DNA from: Abditibacteriota bacterium
Lineage (GTDB): Bacteria; Armatimonadota; UBA5829
Assembly: GCA_017958015.1 (NCBI GenBank)
Contig: JAGDDM010000114.1
Span: 1 to 10,515, forward strand
Length of the DNA: 10,515 nucleotides
Reading direction: 5' to 3'
Positions 6,624 through 10,515 of the stretch are shown piece after piece. Position 1 is the first letter of the stretch, and every line of letters begins with the position of its first letter. A program made the position numbers and the translations under genes. The notes below the pieces were generated by a model, which had not been told where the DNA came from, searched no databases, and worked only from the letters and a program-made list of their open reading frames with translations.

Positions 6624-7603
6624 AATTACTGCCCAAATCCGGCGTTGCCGGTTTCATAAAGGAATTATCGAAAACAAGAGAAGTGGTCGCTCCCGTGTCC
6701 GACGGCGAGTCCTACGCCGTGTTTAAGAGCGTGGCTCCCGGCGAGACTCCCATCATTGACGGCAGCCGCTTCATTTTGAGCCCCAGGTCCTGGTTCATGC
6801 CCGGCTACGAAGTCCTTTTCGAGACGAAGGACGGAGAGATTGTGGACAAGACTCCGGAGACGAAGGCCTACGCCACCATCGGTCTCTACCTCGCCGACGC
6901 CCACGCCCTGGAAGTTTTCGACAGGGTGTTCCTTGACGGCGACAAGCCGGATCCCTACTACAACGCCCGCCGGGCGGACAACGCTATTTTCGCCCTGGTT
7001 CCCGCCAAGAAGCGGTGGAGCGTTTTTTGGGGCATGACCGGCAACGTCTGCGACTGGAAGAAGGCCTGCGACGTGGTGATGTACGACCTGGGTTCGGAGT
7101 TTGTGATGGAACCCATGACCGACAGGGGAGCGGAGCTTACAAAGAGTCTCGCCGACGCGGACGACAGCAAGAAAGCGGCGGCGGACGCCCTTCTCGCCCG
7201 GTACGACGAGGGAGAAGTTGACGTTAAGGCCATCGGCGAACGGCTTATGTGGGACAACCCCAAGTGGGAAGAAGTGTCCCGAAAGTGCGTGGCCTGCGGC
7301 GTCTGCACCTACGGCTGTCCTTCCTGTTCCTGTTTCGACATGCGGGACGACCTTAAGTGCGGCGGCGCGGAGCGGTACAGATGTCTCGACTCCTGCCAGC
7401 ACGCGGACTTCACCCTCATGGGCAGCGGCTACAATCCCCGTCCCGGAAGAATGCCCCGGACCCGCCAGCGGCTTTTGCACAAGTTCAAATATCAGCCGGA
7501 GCAGTTCGGTATGATAGGCTGTGTGGGCTGCGGTCGGTGCGTGGAGCTCTGCCCCGTGGGCATCGACATAAGAAAGATTGTCGGCGGAAAGGAAACGAAA
7601 TGA
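6620..7603 (+). CDS. flxB: FlxB-like, sulfhydrogenase beta/AsrA-type 4Fe-4S dicluster protein
   Basis: This 327-residue protein is of the HydB (sulfhydrogenase beta)/AsrA type, used in Flx complexes as the iron-sulfur link next to the FAD/NAD(P) subunit. The N-terminal region has the family pattern SPRSWFMPGYEVLF (54-67). The middle part (about 85-215) is the usual substrate-free helical domain. Two 4Fe-4S motifs follow: Cys223, 226, 229, 233 (then Cys236 and Cys238) and Cys301, 304, 307, 311. The size is normal for the family. Start and stop overlap flxC and flxA by ATGA, fitting stoichiometric synthesis. AsrA, the anaerobic sulfite reductase subunit, is the main alternative, but no asrC-type siroheme protein is present, and hdrCBA plus flxD favour Flx. 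Confidence 0.88.
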   Translation: MKLLPKSGVAGFIKELSKTREVVAPVSDGESYAVFKSVAPGETPIIDGSRFILSPRSWFMPGYEVLFETKDGEIVDKTPETKAYATIGLYLADAHALEVFDRVFLDGDKPDPYYNARRADNAIFALVPAKKRWSVFWGMTGNVCDWKKACDVVMYDLGSEFVMEPMTDRGAELTKSLADADDSKKAAADALLARYDEGEVDVKAIGERLMWDNPKWEEVSRKCVACGVCTYGCPSCSCFDMRDDLKCGGAERYRCLDSCQHADFTLMGSGYNPRPGRMPRTRQRLLHKFKYQPEQFGMIGCVGCGRCVELCPVGIDIRKIVGGKETK

Positions 7604-8418
7604 ATCCCTACAAACCCATGCTCGCAAAGATAGAGAAAATCACCGTGGAGACCCCGGACACAAAGACCTTTAAGGTTGTGTTCACGGACCCGGAGGATGC
7701 GGCGAACTTCGACTACAAGCCGGGCCAGTTTCAGCAGGTGTCGGTTTTCGGTGTGGGCGAGTGCACTTTCTGCCTCACCTCCTCACCCACAATGAAGGGC
7801 TACATCGAGTTTTCCGCCAAGAAGGTCGGCGTCGTCACTTCCGCTTTGCACGAGGCGGAGGAGGGGGACATCATCGGCATCCGGGCGCCCCTTGGCAATC
7901 ACTTCCCCACGGACGAATGGAAGGGCAAAAACCTCCTCTTCGCCGGCGGCGGCATCGGTATGGCCCCCATGCGCTCGGTTCTCAACTACTGCCTGGCCCA
8001 CAAAGAGGACTACGGTAAGATAACGGTCATCTACGGCTCCCGCACCCCGGCGGATTTGTCATACAAATACGAGTACGACGAGTGGCGCAAAGGCGCGGAC
8101 GTGTACCTCACCGTTGACGCCGGCGACGACAGCTGGACCGGCAGAGTGGGCCACGTTCCGGGCTATCTGAAGGAGCTGGCGCCGAGTTCGGAGAACACGG
8201 TTGCCGTCACCTGCGGACCGCCTATCATGATAAAGTTCGTGCTGCAGGAGCTGAAGGCTCTGGGGTTTGAGGACGAGAACATCTACACCACCCTGGAGAT
8301 GAAGATGAAGTGCGGCATCGGCAAATGCGGCCGGTGCAACATCGGCAGCAAGTTCGTCTGTGTGGACGGGCCGGTGTTCAACTACAAAGAAATAGCGGAT
8401 CTGCCCCAAGAGTTCTGA
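7600..8418 (+). CDS. flxA: FlxA, FAD/NAD(P)-binding oxidoreductase subunit
   Basis: FlxA is the entry point of the complex, oxidising NADH (or NADPH) with FAD and passing electrons to the iron-sulfur subunits. The 272 residues form a ferredoxin-reductase fold of the hydrogenase-gamma/PyrK type. FAD-domain motifs are FDYKPGQF (37-44) and CLTSSP (58-63). The nucleotide-binding GGGIGMAPMRSV lies at 116-127, YGSRTPADL at 145-153 and CGPPIM at 205-210. The C-terminal 2Fe-2S motif has Cys238-x4-Cys243-x2-Cys246-x7-Cys254. NADH versus NADPH cannot be decided by eye. The start at 7600 overlaps the flxB stop, has AAAGGA (7588-7593) 6 nt upstream, and begins the domain; the longer in-frame extension to 7357 is a shadow within flxB. 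The next gene, hemW, starts 1 nt after the stop. Confidence 0.93.
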   Translation: MNPYKPMLAKIEKITVETPDTKTFKVVFTDPEDAANFDYKPGQFQQVSVFGVGECTFCLTSSPTMKGYIEFSAKKVGVVTSALHEAEEGDIIGIRAPLGNHFPTDEWKGKNLLFAGGGIGMAPMRSVLNYCLAHKEDYGKITVIYGSRTPADLSYKYEYDEWRKGADVYLTVDAGDDSWTGRVGHVPGYLKELAPSSENTVAVTCGPPIMIKFVLQELKALGFEDENIYTTLEMKMKCGIGKCGRCNIGSKFVCVDGPVFNYKEIADLPQEF

Positions 8419-8419
8419 C

Positions 8420-9499
8420 ATGGAGACTGCGCGGGCCGCCTACGTTCATATTCCCTTCTGCGTATCCAAGTGTCCCTACTGCGATTTCAACTCCTACGAC
8501 AACATTCCGGAGCTGAAAGACGACTATGTCAAGGCGCTGATTCGGGAGATTAGGGCGGCGGATGTGTCCGTCCTCGACACCGTATATTTCGGCGGCGGCA
8601 CCCCCACGTCTCTCCCTGTTCGTGACTTGGCGGCCCTTCTCACCCGTCTTCCCCACACCGAGGTTGCGGAAATCACCCTGGAGGCCAATCCCGGCACCGT
8701 TGATTTTCGCGGCCTTTCCCTTTTGCGCCGAATGGGTTTCAACCGCCTTTCCCTGGGCGTCCAATCCTTCGACGACGCCACCCTCGCCCGCATCGGCAGA
8801 ATCCACACCGCGGCGGAGGCGAGGACGGCCTACATCACCGCCCGGCGAGCCGGTTTCGACAACATCGGCCTGGACCTCATGTTCGCCCTCCCGGGCGAGA
8901 AGTTCGACACCCTGAAGTTTTCCCTGGGCGAGATTATCCGCCTGGGTCCCGAGCACGTCAGCGTCTACGAACTGAGCGTGGAGGAGGGCACCCCCTTTGC
9001 CCGCTCCCGCGTTGAGACGCCGAGCGACGATTACAAGGCGGACGCGTATCTTTATATAGCCGATACCCTGTCCGCGGCGGGCTACGACCACTACGAAGTG
9101 TCCAATTTCGCCAGACCCGGCTATGAGTCCCGGCACAACTCAACTTACTGGCGGAACGAACCCTATTTCGGCTTCGGCGCCGGAGCCACGGAATATCTCG
9201 GCGGCATTCGACGGCGGAAAATAAGCTCCGTGCCGGAGTATATCGACGCCGTAAACTCCGGAAAGGATTTGGGGGAGTTTGAGGAGCGCGTCACCGGCCG
9301 GGAGAAGGACTTCGAGACCGTGAGCCTCATGCTCCGCACCCGCCGAGGCCTCAGGGCCGATGACTTTCCCGCCTTCGCCGACTCCTTCCGCCGCCTCACG
9401 GAAAAGGGCATGCTCACCCGGGATAAGGGCAGATTGCGGGCCACAAGGCAGGGTCTGCTCCTGCTTAACGACCTGCTCTGCGAAGTGGGAGAAAAATAA
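8420..9499 (+). CDS. hemW: HemW-type radical SAM heme chaperone (HemN-like family)
   Basis: This 359-residue radical SAM protein belongs to the HemW branch of the coproporphyrinogen III oxidase-like family. HemW binds heme and is proposed to insert it into respiratory enzymes; it is not the oxidase itself. The 4Fe-4S/SAM motif CVSKCPYC is at 14-21, GGGTP at 58-62, and the HemW-type stretch YEVSNFARPG...RHNSTYW at 225-244. The C-terminal HemW domain continues through FETVSLMLRTRRGL (298-311). It is slightly shorter than the usual 370-380 residues but complete. AAGAG (8408-8412) precedes the ATG, 1 nt after the flxA stop, so it is the last gene of the operon and is followed by a terminator. No heme protein is encoded in the window, so its link to Hdr-Flx is unexplained and may be only chromosomal neighbourhood. 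Confidence 0.92.
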   Translation: METARAAYVHIPFCVSKCPYCDFNSYDNIPELKDDYVKALIREIRAADVSVLDTVYFGGGTPTSLPVRDLAALLTRLPHTEVAEITLEANPGTVDFRGLSLLRRMGFNRLSLGVQSFDDATLARIGRIHTAAEARTAYITARRAGFDNIGLDLMFALPGEKFDTLKFSLGEIIRLGPEHVSVYELSVEEGTPFARSRVETPSDDYKADAYLYIADTLSAAGYDHYEVSNFARPGYESRHNSTYWRNEPYFGFGAGATEYLGGIRRRKISSVPEYIDAVNSGKDLGEFEERVTGREKDFETVSLMLRTRRGLRADDFPAFADSFRRLTEKGMLTRDKGRLRATRQGLLLLNDLLCEVGEK

Positions 9500-9504
9500 T
9501 TTTC

Positions 9505-9532
9505 CGAAGTCGCCGAAGGGCGACTCGTTTTT
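9505..9532 (+). terminator. intrinsic terminator after hemW
   Basis: A 7-bp stem, AGTCGCC (9508-9514) with GGCGACT (9519-9525), closes a GAAG tetraloop. It can be lengthened by two C-G pairs around a bulged A. TTTTT (9528-9532), then ATT, follows after two bases. It begins 5 nt after the hemW stop and ends the hdr-flx-hemW unit. Confidence 0.85.
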
Positions 9533-9533
9533 A

Positions 9534-9562
9534 TTGCCGACGTTTGCTCTTTCGGTTATAAT
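9534..9562 (+). promoter_or_regulatory. sigma-70-type promoter of the restriction-modification gene
   Basis: TTGCCG (9534-9539, four of six consensus bases) and a perfect TATAAT (9557-9562) are 17 bp apart. The -35 box starts within the run of T after the hemW terminator, so the two units are packed against each other. The predicted transcription start, about 9569, falls on the Shine-Dalgarno sequence of the next gene, leaving a leader of only about 13 nt. Confidence 0.8.
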
Positions 9563-9568
9563 AAAAAT

Positions 9569-9574
9569 AAGGAG
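9569..9574 (+). promoter_or_regulatory. ribosome binding site fixing the start at 9582
   Basis: AAGGAG lies 7 nt upstream of the ATG at 9582 and about 6 nt downstream of the TATAAT box. It decides the start codon and would be at or near the 5' end of the transcript. Confidence 0.8.
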
Positions 9575-9581
9575 AAAAACC

Positions 9582-10515
9582 ATGGCAGACTTTTATTCTT
9601 TAATCGACGAAATACGCAAAAACGCCCGCAGCGAGCGGGACAAAGGCACCCGTTTCGAGCGGCTCATAAAGAACTATCTCAAGACCTCCCGCAAATATTC
9701 CTCAAGAGTCAAAGAGGTTTGGATGTGGAGCGACTTTCCGTACCGGTCCCAATTCGGCGGCGGCGACGTGGGCATCGACCTTGTGGCGCTCACCGTTGAC
9801 GGCGAATATTGGGCGGTTCAGTGCAAGTGTTACGGTCCCAAAACCACCATCGAAAAGGGCACCGCGGACACCTTCCTCTCCACTTCTTCCCGCACCTTCG
9901 ATGACTCAAAGGGCGTGAATCATCGCTTCTCCCACCGTTTCTGGATTTCCACCGCCAACAAATGGACCGGCAACGGCGACAAGGTGTTTCAAAACCAGGA
10001 TCCGCCGGCATACGTTATCACTCCCGACGTGATAGCCGGCGATGAAAGCGTTGATTGGGACAAACTGGCTTCCGGCGTTGACGGCAGAGTCGCCGTAAAG
10101 AAAAAAATCATGACGCCCAAAATCCACCAAAAGGAAGCCCTTTCCGCCGCCCACGAGTATTTCAAAACCCATGACCGGGGCAAACTCATCATGGCCTGCG
10201 GCACCGGCAAGACCTTCACGTCTTTGCGCATGTGCGAAAACGAGACGGAAAACTCCGGTCTGATTCTTTTCCTGGCTCCCTCCATAGCCCTCATCAACCA
10301 GACCCTCAACGAGTGGCAGGCCTGCGCCCAAGACGACATATACCCCATCTGCGTTTGCAGCGACTCCCGGGCGTCCATGAAGCGCGAATACGACGACGAG
10401 GGCAGCGTGGGCGATTTGGCTAAGCCTGCCTGCACCGAACCCCGGGAGACGGCAAAGCGAATCTCGGACGCAGAAAAGACGGCGGCGAACATGGTTGTTG
10501 TCTACTCCACCTACC
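9582..10515 (+). CDS. N-terminal part of a Type ISP restriction-modification enzyme (Mrr-like nuclease plus helicase), cut by the window end
   Basis: 311 codons stay open to the window edge, so the gene is partial here. Residues 15-30 (ARSERDKGTRFERLIK) and the nuclease core match the Mrr-like domain at the start of single-chain Type ISP enzymes such as LlaGI and LlaBIII. Candidate catalytic residues are Asp66 in GID and Gln80-x-Lys82 in QCK, a D-QxK active site, with Glu26 nearby. A helicase domain begins near residue 180 (PKIHQKEA) and has Walker A ACGTGKT at 205-211 and the motif LAPSIALINQTL (231-242). The DEAD/DEAH box, adenine methyltransferase and target-recognition domains expected for this roughly 1,500-residue class would lie beyond the window. 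TTA and TCA codons (7, 41, 109) occur here, unlike most of the neighbouring operon, a weak hint of a separate origin. A nuclease-helicase without methyltransferase remains possible until the 3' part is seen. Confidence 0.85.
   Translation, partial: MADFYSLIDEIRKNARSERDKGTRFERLIKNYLKTSRKYSSRVKEVWMWSDFPYRSQFGGGDVGIDLVALTVDGEYWAVQCKCYGPKTTIEKGTADTFLSTSSRTFDDSKGVNHRFSHRFWISTANKWTGNGDKVFQNQDPPAYVITPDVIAGDESVDWDKLASGVDGRVAVKKKIMTPKIHQKEALSAAHEYFKTHDRGKLIMACGTGKTFTSLRMCENETENSGLILFLAPSIALINQTLNEWQACAQDDIYPICVCSDSRASMKREYDDEGSVGDLAKPACTEPRETAKRISDAEKTAANMVVVYSTY

Noticed and set aside
5595..7627. Long minus-strand frames opposite flxC and flxB (5595-6614 and 6665-7627)
   Set aside because: These show the same codon-register effect as the antisense frame opposite hdrA; the plus-strand genes have clear iron-sulfur motifs.
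1..10515. CRISPR arrays, tRNA or rRNA genes, insertion sequences
   Set aside because: No repeat-spacer pattern, cloverleaf, rRNA segment or transposase was seen; nearly all bases belong to plus-strand coding genes.

Overview
The window reads as part of the chromosome of a strictly anaerobic bacterium with GC-rich coding sequence. It has sigma-70-type promoters, Shine-Dalgarno sites and a bacterial HemW. The taxon cannot be fixed from sequence alone. The secreted GH71/99-like protein with a CBM9-like tail is a type I associate with the PVC group (Lentisphaerota, Verrucomicrobiota, Planctomycetota), so that is a weak inference about the host.

Positions 1-9499 look like one plus-strand operon. 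A good promoter (TTGACA, 16 bp, TATCAT) precedes hdrC, hdrB, a 60-residue two-helix membrane protein, hdrA, a secreted glycoside-hydrolase-like protein, flxD (MvhD-like), flxC, flxB, flxA and hemW. Five junctions are ATGA start/stop overlaps and the other four gaps are 1 to 9 nt. An intrinsic terminator follows hemW. There is no gene-free stretch over 100 bp apart from the window start (68 bp) and the 82-bp gap after hemW.

The seven core genes encode a complete HdrABC-FlxABCD complex, a flavin-based electron-bifurcating NAD(P)H oxidoreductase/heterodisulfide reductase. FlxA (FAD, NAD(P), 2Fe-2S) takes hydride electrons. FlxB, FlxC and FlxD (iron-sulfur proteins) pass them to HdrA, whose FAD would split them between ferredoxin and HdrCB. 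HdrB carries two intact CCG motifs for disulfide reduction. The natural thiol/disulfide partner is not encoded in the window.

Two genes do not belong to the known complex: the two-TM microprotein between hdrB and hdrA, and the exported GH-like protein between hdrA and flxD. They are the most unusual content here. A perfect 18-bp palindrome inside flxD is a further unexplained signal.

From 9534 a new transcription unit begins with its own promoter (TATAAT -10). It encodes the N-terminal 311 residues of a large protein whose Mrr-like nuclease and helicase start match single-chain Type ISP restriction-modification enzymes. The gene runs off the window end.
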